Notes: generated by a model not told the origin, from the letters alone. 64,000 nucleotides of DNA from Bradyrhizobium sp. SK17 (GCF_002831585.1 NZ_CP025113.1:6153001-6217000); one strand, 5' to 3'; counted from the first letter of the stretch, positions 1-9,653 are shown. A program made the numbers and translations.

Positions 1-1175
1 GCGCCGGCTCTGCGACCGCCGTTGCGGCGAGCACGGGGGCGAGCAGCGCTTCTGCCAGCGCCAACGGCGCGGGCGGCGACGGCGGTGTCGCCTACTACGC
101 CGGCAACACCGGAGGCAATGGCGTAAGCGGTACAACCTCCGCATCCGCCACGTCCGGCAGCGGCACCGTCCAGGTCTACGGCACCATCACCGGCGGTTCA
201 GGCGGCACCGGCTACTACGGCGCCCGCGGCGGCAATGGCGCAGCGGCGAATGCCAGCAACATCGTCTCGGGGTCGACGACCGGATATCTCAATCTTAGCC
301 AGTACGCCAATGGCGGCGGCGGCGGTTCGGCCTACGGCAATGGCACTCCGGCCGTTGGCACGGCCGGTGCGGGCGGCAATGCTGCTTCCACGCTGTCCAT
401 CAACGATACTGCGGCCTCGTCTTTGAACGCCAGTTCCAATGCGGCTGGCGGGGGCGGCGGATATGCGGACGGCGGCGGCAATTCCGGCGTTGCCGGAACG
501 GGCACGGCAACGGTCGCAGTTACGGCCACGGGAGCGGCGACGGGCACCTCCAACGCTTATGGCGGCCTAGGCGGTGGCGTCGGCACCGGCAACGGGTTGA
601 CCGGCGGCGCAGCCACCTCGAGTGCGAATGTGAGCTCGACCGGCAGTTCTTCCAGCGCGAATGCCAGTGCCCAGGGCGGCGTGGGCGGCATTCTCCAGGG
701 CGGCAGTGGCGGAGCGGGCGGCTCCGGCGGAGCCAGCTCTGCGACCGCCGTTGCGGCGAGCATCGGGGCGAACAGCGCTTCTGCCAGCGCCAACGGCGCG
801 GGCGGCAGCGGCGGTGTCGCCTACTACGCCGGCAACATCGGAGGCAATGGCGTAAGCGGTACGGCCTCCGCATCCGCCACGTCCGGCAGCGGCACCGTCC
901 AGGTCTACGGCACCATCGCCGGCGGTGCAGGCGGCTCCGGCTACTACGGCGCCCGCGGCGGCAAACGCCAACAACATCGTCTCGGGGTCGACGACCGGAA
1001 GTCTTTACCTTAACCAGTCCGCCAATGGCGGCAACGGCGGCACGTCCTACAGCAACGGCTATCCGGCTGTTGGCACCGCCGGTGCTGGCGGCAACGGCTC
1101 CTCCACGCTGTCCATCAACGATACGGCGGCTTCCTCGATCAACGCCTCTGCTTCCGCGAAAGGCGGAGCCAGTGG
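1..1175 (+). repeat. Tandem 729-nt coding repeat (243 codons)
   Basis: Sequence from position 1 to about 445 matches sequence from about 730 onward at an offset of 729 nt (for example CTCTGCGACCGCC at 8 and 737). After about 962 the offset falls to 715, which places a 14-nt deletion in the second copy. The repeat continues upstream of the window. Confidence 0.85.
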
Positions 1176-2004
1176 CTTTTCTGATAGTGGCAATTATGGC
1201 GCTGCCGGTTCAGCGAACGCACTCACCAATGTGACCACGACAAACTCAGCCTATGTCGTTGGCACCGCCAGTGCGGTCGGTGGCACCGGTTTTGGTATCC
1301 AAGGAGGCGCCGCGGCCGCAACGGCGCGAATTGCGGGCGCCTCGAATGGGTATGCCAAGGCGAGCAGTCAAACCCAAAGCTCGCTCGGATCGGCTTACAC
1401 GTCGGCCAACTCGCCGGTCGGCGGCCCGGCCAGCGCGGTAACCCAAGTATCGATCGGCACGTCCGGTATCGCTTCAGTTCCATCGATCCTGGCGGGTCAG
1501 AGCTTGTCGACCGCCATTCTGTCGCCGTCAACGGGCGGAGCCCTCGCGATCGGCGGGATGTCGATCGGCTATGGTGGCTCCGGTGAGTCTTTGACCTACA
1601 CCACCACCGCCCAGTTCTCGAATATTGCACAGAATGGCAATGTTCTCCTCACCTTCCTCGATCACGGTGTTCTCGGTGACGGTTTCTCGTCGATGACGTT
1701 GGATATCGTGATCAACGGCACCGGCCACAACTACGCATGGAACGATTTGGCCAGCGCCGAGACCTTCTTCAGCCACGACACGCTGGATTTCGGACCATAC
1801 AGCGGCAACCTCAGTCTACAGTTGTACTGGAGTCTAACGTCGCAGTCGCCGGGAGATGGATTTGGTTTCGATTATGCAATCGGAAACTACCAGGTCAGCG
1901 CCGTTCCGGAGCCGTCGACCTGGGCAATGATGATCATCGGATTTGCGGGTCTCGGCTTCATGAGCTGGCGCAAGGTTCGATCCTCAAAGGCAAGCTTCGC
2001 TTGA
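1..2004 (+). pseudogene. Gly/Ala-rich repeat protein with PEPxxWA-CTERM anchor, 5' end outside window, frameshifted
   Basis: The reading frame is open from the left edge and ends at 1013; the rest of the protein continues in another frame to 2004. The protein is very rich in Gly, Ala, Ser, Thr and Asn and repeats every 243 residues. The C-terminus has AVPEPSTWAMM followed by a hydrophobic stretch and a basic tail (WRKVRSS), which is a PEPxxWA-CTERM sorting signal: such proteins are exported, then cut and handled by an exosortase-type system. The frame break comes from a 14-nt loss near 962: the matching place in the previous repeat has an extra AATGGCGCAGCGGC-like segment between short GCGGC repeats. 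The upstream half up to 1013 therefore lacks the anchor. It could be a true pseudogene or an assembly error in a repeat. An adhesin or matrix role is inference only. Confidence 0.75.
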
Positions 2005-2025
2005 TTCATCGCCAATGCGATACAA

Positions 2026-2048
2026 AAAGGCCGCAGCTTGCGGCCTTT
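2026..2048 (+). terminator. Rho-independent-like terminator after the PEP-CTERM gene
   Basis: A perfect 10-bp stem (AAAGGCCGCA, 2026-2035, pairing with TGCGGCCTTT, 2039-2048) with a 3-nt loop lies 20 nt after the stop codon and ends in TTT. Confidence 0.7.
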
Positions 2049-2488
2049 CTCATGCTCGCTTGATCTTCTCGGAAAACCGCCGCGCACTTTTCCGGATCAT
2101 GCTTTAGCTGGATTTTTGTCTTGACGCGTCTTCACGCGAGCCGGCCCCCACCCCGCCTCCGATGCCTTCCCTGTCCCCCGATTACCGAGGCGGGACAACG
2201 GTTTGGCGCGGTGTCAATTTGCCCATTTTCCGATTGACGGCGCACCACCGCGCTGGTTTGGTGCCCCGGCTTTCACGCTAGCCAGGCCGGATAGGCCGCT
2301 GCCCCCTCGGCTGTCGCCGACGATCCGGCAGCCAAGAGCAGCCAACAACGGCGGAAGCGGATTTCGGGGGAGGAAGATCGTTTTGCAACTGCTCCTGAAG
2401 ATGAGCCGTGGCTCCGTGTGCATGCGCGCGGCGGCCAGATGATGCTTGAAGAGATATTCGGCGCGCAGACCGCGCGACCGCGGAGATC
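2049..2488. other. Intergenic stretch without a recognisable gene
   Basis: About 440 bp between the terminator and dctQ. Short open frames are present on both strands but their protein sequences look like frame noise. The promoter of the TRAP permease genes should lie here; I see no clear operator. Confidence 0.5.
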
Positions 2489-3031
2489 GTGATGCGCCCA
2501 TTGTTGGCTCTAAGTCAGGCCATCGATCGACTTAACGAGAAGATCGGCACCATCTGCAACCTGCTCGTGCTGATCGCCTGCCTGGTCAGCGCCGGCAATG
2601 CCATGATCCGCTACGCGTTCAGCTACTCCTCGAACGGCTGGCTCGAGGCGCAGTGGTACATGTTCGCGATCCTCGTGATGTTCGGCGCCTCCTACACCTT
2701 CAAGCGCAACGAGCACGTGCGCGTCGAGATCCTCTACCTGATGCTGTCCGAACGCGGCCAGCTCTGGCTCGACCTGATCGGCACGCTGTTCTTCCTGATC
2801 CCGTCCTGCCTGCTGCTCGCCTATCTGTCCTGGCCGTTCTTCTACCAGGCCTACGCGGTCGGCGAGATGAGCGGCAATGCCGGCGGCCTGCTGCGCTGGC
2901 CGATCAAATTCGTTGTCCCGTCCGGCTTCGTGATGCTTGCGTTGCAAGGCGTCTCAGAGGTGATCAAGCGGATCGCCGCGCTGCAGGGCTATGTGACCAT
3001 CGACGCGAAGTATGAGAGGCCGACGCAATGA
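2489..3031 (+). CDS. dctQ: TRAP transporter small permease subunit (DctQ/FcbT2-like)
   Basis: A 180-residue inner-membrane protein with four predicted membrane segments, at about residues 22-42, 55-72, 92-116 and 138-158, as in DctQ proteins. DctQ binds the large permease DctM and together they move a small acid into the cell using a sodium or proton gradient after delivery by a periplasmic receptor. The gene overlaps dctM by 4 nt (ATGA), so translation is coupled. Start: GTG at 2489 or the ATG right after it at 2492. No receptor gene is adjacent; two related receptors lie about 10 kb downstream on the other strand. The substrate is unknown; the permease pair resembles the mannitol/chloroaromatic (FcbT) type. 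Confidence 0.9.
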   Translation: MMRPLLALSQAIDRLNEKIGTICNLLVLIACLVSAGNAMIRYAFSYSSNGWLEAQWYMFAILVMFGASYTFKRNEHVRVEILYLMLSERGQLWLDLIGTLFFLIPSCLLLAYLSWPFFYQAYAVGEMSGNAGGLLRWPIKFVVPSGFVMLALQGVSEVIKRIAALQGYVTIDAKYERPTQ

Positions 3032-4629
3032 TCACGCTGGAGATGATGCCGCCCCTGATGTTCGGCGGCCTGATCGTTGCGATGCTGATCGGCTATCCGG
3101 TGGCGTTCACGCTCGCCGCGGTCGGCCTGTCGTTCGGGTTCCTGTCGATCTATCTCGGCTTCTTCGACCTCAACTTCCTGCAGGCGATCCCGGGCCGCAT
3201 CTTCGGCAGCGTGCTGTCCAACGAGCTGTTGCTCGCAATCCCGTTCTTCACCTTCATGGGCGCGATATTGGAGAGATGCGGGCTCGCCGAGGACATGCTG
3301 GACTCGATGGGCCAGCTGTTCGGCCCGATTCGCGGCGGCCTCGGCTATTCCGTGATCATCGTCGGCTTCATCCTCGGCGCCATCACCGGCACCGTGGCGG
3401 CACAGGTGATCGCGATGGCGCTGATCTCGATGCCGGTGATGATCCGCTACGGCTACAACATCCGCTATATCACTGGCGTGCTGGCCGCGTCCGGCACCAT
3501 CACGCAACTGGTTCCCCCCTCTCTCGTCCTCATCGTGCTCGCCGACCAGCTCGGCAAGTCGGTCGGCGACATGTATCTCGGCGCCTGGGGCCCGTCGGTG
3601 TTCCAGATCCTGCTGTTCGCCGGCTACACCTTCCTGCTCGGCATCTTCAAGCCGAGCCACGTGCCCGCGGTGCCGCTCGAGGCGCGCACGCTGTCCGGCT
3701 GGGCGCTATGGAAGAAGTGCCTGCTCGGCATCATCCCGTCGGCTGTGCTGATCTTCGTCGTGCTCGGCACCATGATGATGGGCCTTGCGACCCCGACCGA
3801 GGCCGGCGCCATGGGCGCGGTCGGCGCCATCGTGCTCGCCGCCATCCACCACAAGGATTTCAGCGCGACCGGCAGGAAGGTGCTGATCGCTGGCGTGATC
3901 GCCGGCGGCATCGGCACCATCGTCGCGATGCTCTACACCGAGAACCTGATCTTCAAGCTGGCGTTTGCGATCACCTATATCGCCGTGGTCTGGATCTGCA
4001 TCGAAGCGGTGAAGATCCCGGACCTGCGCGACCTGATCAAGCAGGGCTATGAGACCACCATGCGCATCACCTGCATGGTCACCTTCATCCTGATCGGTTC
4101 GACCTGCTTTTCGGTGGTGTTCCTCGGCGTGTCCGGCGGCACCTGGCTTGAGCACCATCTGACCTCGCTGCCCGGCGGCGTCTGGGGCTTCCTGATCTTC
4201 ATCAACATCTTCATCTTCTTCCTGGCGTTCTTCCTCGACTTCTTCGAGATCGCGTTCATCATCCTGCCGATGATCGCGCCGATCGCCCAGAAGGTGCTGG
4301 CGCCGGTGGTGGGCCCCGAGGCCGCGCTGATCTGGTTCGGCGTGATGCTGTGCGTCAACATGCAGACCTCGTTCCTGCATCCGCCGTTCGGCTTCGCGCT
4401 GTTCTATCTGCGCGGCGTGGCGCCGAAGGAAGTGAAGAGCTCCGACATCTACTGGGGCGCCATGCCCTGGATCGGGTTGCAGGCGATCATGGTGGCGCTG
4501 GTGATCGCATTCCCGGTCGTCGTCACCGGGCTGCTCGACAAGCCGATCGATGTCGACCTCAACAAGGTCAAGATCGAGGTGCCGCAGATCGACCTGCCAC
4601 CGCTCGATTTCGGCCAGCCGAAACAATAA
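3028..4629 (+). CDS. dctM: TRAP transporter large permease subunit (DctM/FcbT3-like)
   Basis: A 533-residue polytopic membrane protein and the transport channel of the TRAP system. Family signs include FFTFMGAILERCG near the N-terminus and the conserved LATPTEAGAMGA segment near residue 253. It is about 100 residues longer than classic DctM (around 425) because of an extra part after that motif (about residues 275-350), which is normal in the FcbT3-type branch. It starts inside the dctQ stop codon. An 11-bp inverted repeat follows the gene and probably ends the transcript. Likely cargo is a 2-oxo or hydroxy carboxylic acid, or an aromatic acid; this is inferred from the family only. Confidence 0.9.
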   Translation: MITLEMMPPLMFGGLIVAMLIGYPVAFTLAAVGLSFGFLSIYLGFFDLNFLQAIPGRIFGSVLSNELLLAIPFFTFMGAILERCGLAEDMLDSMGQLFGPIRGGLGYSVIIVGFILGAITGTVAAQVIAMALISMPVMIRYGYNIRYITGVLAASGTITQLVPPSLVLIVLADQLGKSVGDMYLGAWGPSVFQILLFAGYTFLLGIFKPSHVPAVPLEARTLSGWALWKKCLLGIIPSAVLIFVVLGTMMMGLATPTEAGAMGAVGAIVLAAIHHKDFSATGRKVLIAGVIAGGIGTIVAMLYTENLIFKLAFAITYIAVVWICIEAVKIPDLRDLIKQGYETTMRITCMVTFILIGSTCFSVVFLGVSGGTWLEHHLTSLPGGVWGFLIFINIFIFFLAFFLDFFEIAFIILPMIAPIAQKVLAPVVGPEAALIWFGVMLCVNMQTSFLHPPFGFALFYLRGVAPKEVKSSDIYWGAMPWIGLQAIMVALVIAFPVVVTGLLDKPIDVDLNKVKIEVPQIDLPPLDFGQPKQ

Positions 4630-4635
4630 TCGGCG

Positions 4636-4669
4636 CACGGCATGCCTCGCACGAGCGTGGCATGCCGTG
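4636..4669 (+). terminator. Hairpin downstream of dctM
   Basis: A perfect 11-bp inverted repeat (CACGGCATGCC at 4636-4646 and GGCATGCCGTG at 4659-4669) with a 12-nt loop sits 7 nt after the dctM stop. No T-run follows, so termination is likely but not certain. Confidence 0.5.
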
Positions 4670-4736
4670 ACGGTTGACGGCGATGGAGAGGCCTGTGAAG
4701 ACACGGGGATCGTCCCCAACTGACAGACCTCCGTCC

Positions 4737-6026
4737 ATGCCCTACTCCCGGTTCCCCCACTCGTTCGTTCGCCCGCTGATGCTCTCGCTCGGCTTCGCCC
4801 TCGCCGCCGGCGTCGCGCGTGCCGCACCGGAGGCCGATCTGCGCGCGCTGGCCCAGCAGGAGCAGCAGCCGCTGCTCGACACCCTGCGCGACCTCGTGCA
4901 GATCGAGTCCGGCAGCAAGGACATCGAGGGCCTCAACCAGATTGCCGAGCACGTCGCTGGCGAACTGAAGAAGATCGGCGGCACGGTGGAGATCCTGCAC
5001 TCCACCGATGTCTACCGGCTGGACGACACGCCCGAGAAGGTCGGCCCCGCCGTGCAGGCCGTCTTCACCGGCACCGGCAAGGCGAAGATCATGCTGATCG
5101 CCCACATGGACACGGTGTATCTCAAGGGCATGCTGAAGGACCAACCGTTCCGCATCGACGGCGACAAGGCCTATGGCCTCGGCATTGCCGACGACAAGCA
5201 GGGCGTTGCCACCATCATCCATGCGGTGGCCCTGCTGCAGAAGCTCAATTTCAGGAACTACGGCACGCTGACGGTGCTGATCAACGGCGATGAGGAAATC
5301 TCCTCGCCCGGCTGGCGCAGCACCATCACCCGCCTCGCGGCCGAGCAGGATGCGGTGTTCTCGTTCGAGGGCAGCGATGCCAACGGCACGCTCCGCCTCG
5401 CCACCAGCGGCATCGGCTCGGCCTATCTCACCGTGCATGGCAAGTCGTCGCATGCGGGCGCACGGCCGGAAGGCGGCGTGAATGCGCTCTACGAGCTGTC
5501 CTACCAGGTGTTGCAGATGAAGGACCTGTCCAAGCCCGAGCAGGGCCTGAAGCTGAACTGGACGGTCTCCAAGGCCGGCAGCAACCGCAACGTGATCCCC
5601 GCCGACGCCTCGGCGCAGGCCGACGCGCGCGCGCTCAAGGTTTCCGATTTCGATGAGCTCCAGACCGCGCTGCAAGACAAGATCAAGAGCCGGCTGTTGC
5701 CGGATTCCAAGGTCGACCTGAAGTTCGAGGTGCGCCGCCCGCCGCTCGAGGCCACCGACGCCTCGCGCCGCGTGGCCGGCCATGGCAAGGCGATCTACCA
5801 GGAACTGGGCCTGTCGCTGAACGTGGCAGAGAGAGCTACCGGCGGCGGCACTGACGCCGCGTTTGCCGGGCTCAAGACCAAGGGGGCCGTGGTCGAAGGC
5901 ATGGGCCTGTCCGGCTTCGGCGCGCACTCCAACGATGCCGAATACGTCCAGCTCAACAGCATCGTGCCGCGGCTGTACCTCACCACGCGCATGATCATGG
6001 ACCTGTCCGATGGCAAGGTGAAATAG
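4737..6026 (+). CDS. Secreted M20 family metallopeptidase (glutamate carboxypeptidase / Cpg2-like)
   Basis: A zinc peptidase of the M20 family, closest in layout to carboxypeptidase G2, which removes C-terminal glutamate from folate-like or peptide substrates. Motifs seen: HMDTV (first metal ligand, with the catalytic Asp two residues later), GDEEISS (catalytic Glu and metal ligand), and HAGARPEGGVNA in the lid domain. From the ATG at 4737 the protein starts with a basic stretch and a hydrophobic run (LMLSLGFALAAGVARA), a signal peptide, so it acts in the periplasm; that is why this start is preferred over TTG 4674 or ATG 4683. It lies between a TRAP permease and a two-component system, but a functional link is not shown. 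Exact substrate unknown. Confidence 0.85.
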   Translation: MPYSRFPHSFVRPLMLSLGFALAAGVARAAPEADLRALAQQEQQPLLDTLRDLVQIESGSKDIEGLNQIAEHVAGELKKIGGTVEILHSTDVYRLDDTPEKVGPAVQAVFTGTGKAKIMLIAHMDTVYLKGMLKDQPFRIDGDKAYGLGIADDKQGVATIIHAVALLQKLNFRNYGTLTVLINGDEEISSPGWRSTITRLAAEQDAVFSFEGSDANGTLRLATSGIGSAYLTVHGKSSHAGARPEGGVNALYELSYQVLQMKDLSKPEQGLKLNWTVSKAGSNRNVIPADASAQADARALKVSDFDELQTALQDKIKSRLLPDSKVDLKFEVRRPPLEATDASRRVAGHGKAIYQELGLSLNVAERATGGGTDAAFAGLKTKGAVVEGMGLSGFGAHSNDAEYVQLNSIVPRLYLTTRMIMDLSDGKVK

Positions 6027-6056
6027 GCCGGAGATCAGGCCGCAGCAGGCTCCGCC

Positions 6057-7370
6057 TTACGCGAGGCGGAAGCCCAGCGTGAACTGGGCGCCGCCAGACG
6101 GCAGGTTCTCCACCTTGACCGTCGCATCGTGATCTTCGACGACGCCGCGGACGATCGACAGCCCGAGCCCGGCGCCATCCGTGCGCTGGCGCTGGCGGTC
6201 GCCGCGCCAGAAGCGCTGGAAGATCAGGCCCTGCTCGGCGGGCGCAATCCCCGGCCCGCAATCCCGCACCTGCACCGAGCCGTCCTCGCGCACCTCGACA
6301 TCGACAGAGGTCGCGTCGGCGGTGTACTTGATGGCGTTTTCCGCCAGATTGAAGATCGCGCGCTGGAGCATTTCTGCATTGCCCCTGACTCGCACCGGGC
6401 CATCGGTGCCGCGCAGCGCGATGTCCTTGCGTTGTGCCAGCGCATAGGGCGCGATCGAGCCGACCACCTCGGCGCAGACCGCGCGCAGGTCCGCGGTCTC
6501 GCCGGGGTCCAGCACCAGCGTATCGAGCTCGGCGATCTCCAGCAGCTGGCTGACGATGCGGCTCATGCTCTCGATGTCGGCATGCAGCTCCTTGGTCCCC
6601 TTCGCTTCATCCAGCGTCTCGATCCGGGTCCTGAGGATCGCGAGCGGGGTGCGAAGCTGATGCGCGGCATCGGCCGTGAACTGGCGCTGCACGTGAAACC
6701 CCTCCTCCAGGCGGTCGAAGGCCTGGTTGACGGCGGTCACCAGCGGCAGGATCTCGCTCGGAATCCCTTCAGTGGGGAGACGGATGTCGGTCCTGGCGGG
6801 TCCGATGCTCCTGGCTTCCTCCGAGGCCCGCAATAACGGCGTCACGGCGCGACGGAAAATCAGGATGTCGGTGGCGAGCAGGATCAACAGGATCGGGATG
6901 GTGATCCAGCCAACCCGCCGGAAGAAGTTGGAGACGATGTCATCGATGATCACGTCGCGATGCGACAGATCCTCGGCGACCTGGATGCGCAGTGTCTGGC
7001 CGCCGAGCAGCTTGGTGGCGCTGGCCCCGGAAATCCGGTCGGCCGCGGCGGGCAGCCGCGGCGCGCCGCGATGCGACGAAAACAGCAACTGGCCGTCGGC
7101 ATCGTAGATGTCATAGCGGTAACGGCCATAGGCGTCGGAATAGAGCCCCCGCAGGCTGTCCGGCAGGTTGAGCACGACCTTGCCGGCGGCATCGACCGAG
7201 AGGTTCTGGCCGAGGTCCGCGGCCTGATCGCGCATCGCCTCGCGATGCAGCTGGTTGATCTCCGAATTCAGCAGCCACAGCAGCAACAGCGGCAGGAAGA
7301 TCGCAGCGACCGCGACCGCCACGATGTGCAGGAACACGATCCGCGAGGTCAGCGACGCGAAGCGGAACAC
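6057..7370 (-). CDS. Sensor histidine kinase (two-component, TctE/QseC/CusS class)
   Basis: A 437-residue membrane kinase. It has two membrane segments (about 12-34 and 154-174) around a periplasmic sensing part, then a HAMP-like linker, a HisKA domain with the phospho-accepting His237 in DAAHQLRTPL, and an ATPase domain with an N box (NLAENAIKY) and a DGAGLGLSIV G box. It follows the response regulator gene with only 2 bp between them, so the two are co-transcribed and partners. The pair is divergent from the RND efflux operon at 8454, like CusRS or CzcRS next to metal pumps, so sensing of a metal or toxic compound is a fair guess; TctE-type carboxylate sensing is the alternative. Confidence 0.88.
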   Translation of the reverse strand: MFRFASLTSRIVFLHIVAVAVAAIFLPLLLLWLLNSEINQLHREAMRDQAADLGQNLSVDAAGKVVLNLPDSLRGLYSDAYGRYRYDIYDADGQLLFSSHRGAPRLPAAADRISGASATKLLGGQTLRIQVAEDLSHRDVIIDDIVSNFFRRVGWITIPILLILLATDILIFRRAVTPLLRASEEARSIGPARTDIRLPTEGIPSEILPLVTAVNQAFDRLEEGFHVQRQFTADAAHQLRTPLAILRTRIETLDEAKGTKELHADIESMSRIVSQLLEIAELDTLVLDPGETADLRAVCAEVVGSIAPYALAQRKDIALRGTDGPVRVRGNAEMLQRAIFNLAENAIKYTADATSVDVEVREDGSVQVRDCGPGIAPAEQGLIFQRFWRGDRQRQRTDGAGLGLSIVRGVVEDHDATVKVENLPSGGAQFTLGFRLA

Positions 7371-7372
7371 GC

Positions 7373-8047
7373 CTATTTCTCCTCCGCCATCAGATAGCCG
7401 ACGCCGCGAATGGTGTGGATGATGATCTTGGCCTGGTGTTCGGCGAGCAGCTTGCGCAGCCGCGACACGTAGACTTCCACGGCATTCGAGGCGACCTCGC
7501 CCGACAGGCCGAAGATGTGGTCCTCGACGTTCTTCTTCGGCACCACCCGCCCTTGCCGCCGCAGCAGGATCTCCAGCACCGAGGTCTCGCGCGCCGAGAA
7601 GACGTGCGGAACGCCGTCGACGAACACCTGCTTGCTCTCGGTGTCGTAGACGAGATTGGCGAGCTTCAGCGACGAGCCGAGCAGCTGGCCGGGCCGGCGC
7701 AGGATGGCTTCGAGCCGCGCCACCAGTTCTTCCAGCGCGAATGGCTTGGCCAGATAATCATCCGCGCCGCTGCGCAGGCCGTTGACCCGATCCTGAAGAC
7801 CGTTGCGCGCGGTCAGCACCAGGACCGGCAACGGGTCGCTCCTGCGGCGAAGCTCCGACAGCACCGCCAGACCATCGCCGTCGGGCAGGCCGAGATCGAG
7901 GATCATGGCAGCATAACTGACGCTGCGCAGCGCATCGCGCGCCTCGGCCACGCTGTTGACGAGATCGGATTCATAACCCGCTGCCATCAGCCCGCTGGCG
8001 AGCAGTCGCGAGAGCTCGACATTGTCCTCGACGATCAGAAGGCGCAT
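7373..8047 (-). CDS. OmpR-family response regulator
   Basis: 224 residues: a receiver domain with Asp51 as the likely phosphorylation site (ILDLGLPDGDG), acidic residues near the N-terminus (VEDN) and the conserved Lys in YLAKPF, followed by a winged-helix DNA-binding domain (ending in SRLRKLL...IHTIRGVGYLM). ATG 8047 gives the standard family N-terminus; an open frame upstream to 8212 is not needed. It is co-transcribed with the kinase just downstream. Half-site-like repeats (TAAG 11 bp apart) lie in the shared control region next to the efflux operon, which suggests this regulator controls that operon. Confidence 0.9.
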   Translation of the reverse strand: MRLLIVEDNVELSRLLASGLMAAGYESDLVNSVAEARDALRSVSYAAMILDLGLPDGDGLAVLSELRRRSDPLPVLVLTARNGLQDRVNGLRSGADDYLAKPFALEELVARLEAILRRPGQLLGSSLKLANLVYDTESKQVFVDGVPHVFSARETSVLEILLRRQGRVVPKKNVEDHIFGLSGEVASNAVEVYVSRLRKLLAEHQAKIIIHTIRGVGYLMAEEK

Positions 8048-8453
8048 CGCAGCAATCCTGTCTTCACCCAAGCGTGCCCGTACCCAAGCGTGCCTGTTCG
8101 CACACCCGATTGCGATAGGCCAGCTATTCCGGAAATTCCGGGACGGACCGCTCCGCAGGCAATGGCAACGTGCAAACGACGCGCATTTCGGCAGACCGCC
8201 CCGGCCACGCAAAACAGGCTATGTTTTTTCTATGGACGGCTCGGTTCGCGCCTACAAGAAATAGATGAAAGCGCCTATGCTGCAACGTAAATTCGGTTGC
8301 GACCGCCGTCGTTGTGCAAAGCAGTGTAAGGCTGGCGTAAGCTGGTCCTGATAACAGGTTCCGGGCCTCGCCAAGACCAATATCCCTGTCCGCGATGCGG
8401 TTAGGTTTCGGGTTCTTGTGCGGCCTCTCCAACCTCGGCGAATCAGGCGGGCG
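8048..8453 (+). promoter_or_regulatory. Divergent control region between the two-component genes and the RND operon
   Basis: 406 bp without a gene. Two candidate operators: TTCCGGAAATTCCGG at 8127-8141, and a direct repeat of TAAG-GCTGG type with TAAG at 8327 and 8338, an 11-bp step (one helical turn) typical of OmpR-family sites, 113 bp before the adaptor start. Both are pattern-based guesses. Confidence 0.35.
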
Positions 8454-9653
8454 ATGTCATTTCGGATGAAGTATGCGGGATTTGTAGCGCTGCCCGTGGT
8501 GGCTGGGTTGCTGGCGGGCGCGTGGCTGCTGGTGCGCACCAACGGGGTCGAGAGCGTCAAGGCAGCGCCGACCAACACCGCGTCCGATGTCAACGTCGAC
8601 GAGCAGTATGTCGTCCTGACCGACAAGCAGGCCGAGAGCCTCAAGGTCATTCCCGCGGAACAGCGTTCCTTCAAGACGCTGAAGAACGCGGTCGGCTCGA
8701 TCGATTTCAATCAGAACATGCTGGTGCAGGCATTCACGCCGAATCCCGGACGAATCGTCGATACATTCTTCAACGTCGGTGACGAAGTGAAGAAAGGCGA
8801 TACGCTGTTCACCATCGACAGCCCTGATCTGCTTCAGGCCGAATCCGGACTGCTCGCCTCGGCCGGTGTGCTCGAGCTGCAAACCAGGACGCTCGCGCGG
8901 GTCAAGCAATTGCTCAAGACCGGTGGCGGCGCGCAGAAGGACGTGGACCAGGCCACATCGGATCAGCAGACCGCCGAAGGTAATTTCAAGGCGGGGCGCG
9001 ACGCGGTTCGGCTGTTCGGCAAGACCGATGCAGAGATCGATCGCATCGTCGCCGACCGCAAGGTCGATTCCATCCTGGTCGTGCCGAGCACGATCTCCGG
9101 CCGGATCATCGCGCGCAATGCCGCACCCGGCCTCTATGTGCAGCCCGGCAACGCGCCGGCGCCCTATTCGCTCGCCGACATCTCGACGATGTGGATGGTG
9201 GCCAACGTGATCGAAACCGACGCGCCCGCCTACCGGATCGGCCAGCCGGTCGAGGTACGGGTGCCGGCCTATCCCAACGAGGTGTTTCGCGGCCGCGTGA
9301 CCACGCTCGGCCTCAACATCGATCCGAATTCGCACCGCCAGCTGGTGCGTTCGGTGATCGACGATCCCCAGCACAAGCTGCGCGCCGGCATGCTCGCCAG
9401 TTTCACGATCGAAACCGAACCGCCGAAGACGTCGGTCAGCGTGCCGATCGACGCGGTCGTGCGCGAAGGTGACGGAACGATGACAGTGTGGGTCACCAGC
9501 GATGGCCGGCGGTTCAACCGGCGATCGGTGAAGATCGGAATGGAACAGAACGGCTGGCGTCAGATCCTCGATGGCGTTGCCGCCGACGAGAAGGTCGCCT
9601 CCACCGGCGCGATCTTCCTCAGCAACAAGTTTGCCAACGCAGCCACCGGATAG
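8454..9653 (+). CDS. RND efflux periplasmic adaptor (HlyD/CzcB-like membrane fusion protein)
   Basis: A 399-residue protein with one N-terminal membrane or signal segment (YAGFVALPVVAGLLAGAWLL) and the usual adaptor parts: a barrel-sandwich half motif (PNPGRIVDTFFNVGDEVKKGDTLF), a helical hairpin (about residues 125-200), the second barrel half (STISGRIIARNAAPGLYVQPG) and a beta-barrel domain. It bridges the inner-membrane RND pump and the outer-membrane channel. ATG 8454 was chosen because it places the membrane segment at the N-terminus; an in-frame upstream start at 8418 exists. It heads a three-gene efflux operon whose other two genes are frameshifted. CzcB/CusB-type resemblance suggests metal-ion or small-cation export. 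Confidence 0.87.
   Translation: MSFRMKYAGFVALPVVAGLLAGAWLLVRTNGVESVKAAPTNTASDVNVDEQYVVLTDKQAESLKVIPAEQRSFKTLKNAVGSIDFNQNMLVQAFTPNPGRIVDTFFNVGDEVKKGDTLFTIDSPDLLQAESGLLASAGVLELQTRTLARVKQLLKTGGGAQKDVDQATSDQQTAEGNFKAGRDAVRLFGKTDAEIDRIVADRKVDSILVVPSTISGRIIARNAAPGLYVQPGNAPAPYSLADISTMWMVANVIETDAPAYRIGQPVEVRVPAYPNEVFRGRVTTLGLNIDPNSHRQLVRSVIDDPQHKLRAGMLASFTIETEPPKTSVSVPIDAVVREGDGTMTVWVTSDGRRFNRRSVKIGMEQNGWRQILDGVAADEKVASTGAIFLSNKFANAATG

Noticed and set aside
2203..2501. Open frames on both strands upstream of dctQ
   Set aside because: Arg/Pro-rich sequences without family features or ribosome binding sites; expected by chance at this GC content.
3706..4827. Long minus-strand frame opposite dctM
   Set aside because: Asp/Glu/His/Arg-rich antisense shadow of dctM, which has clear membrane segments and motifs.
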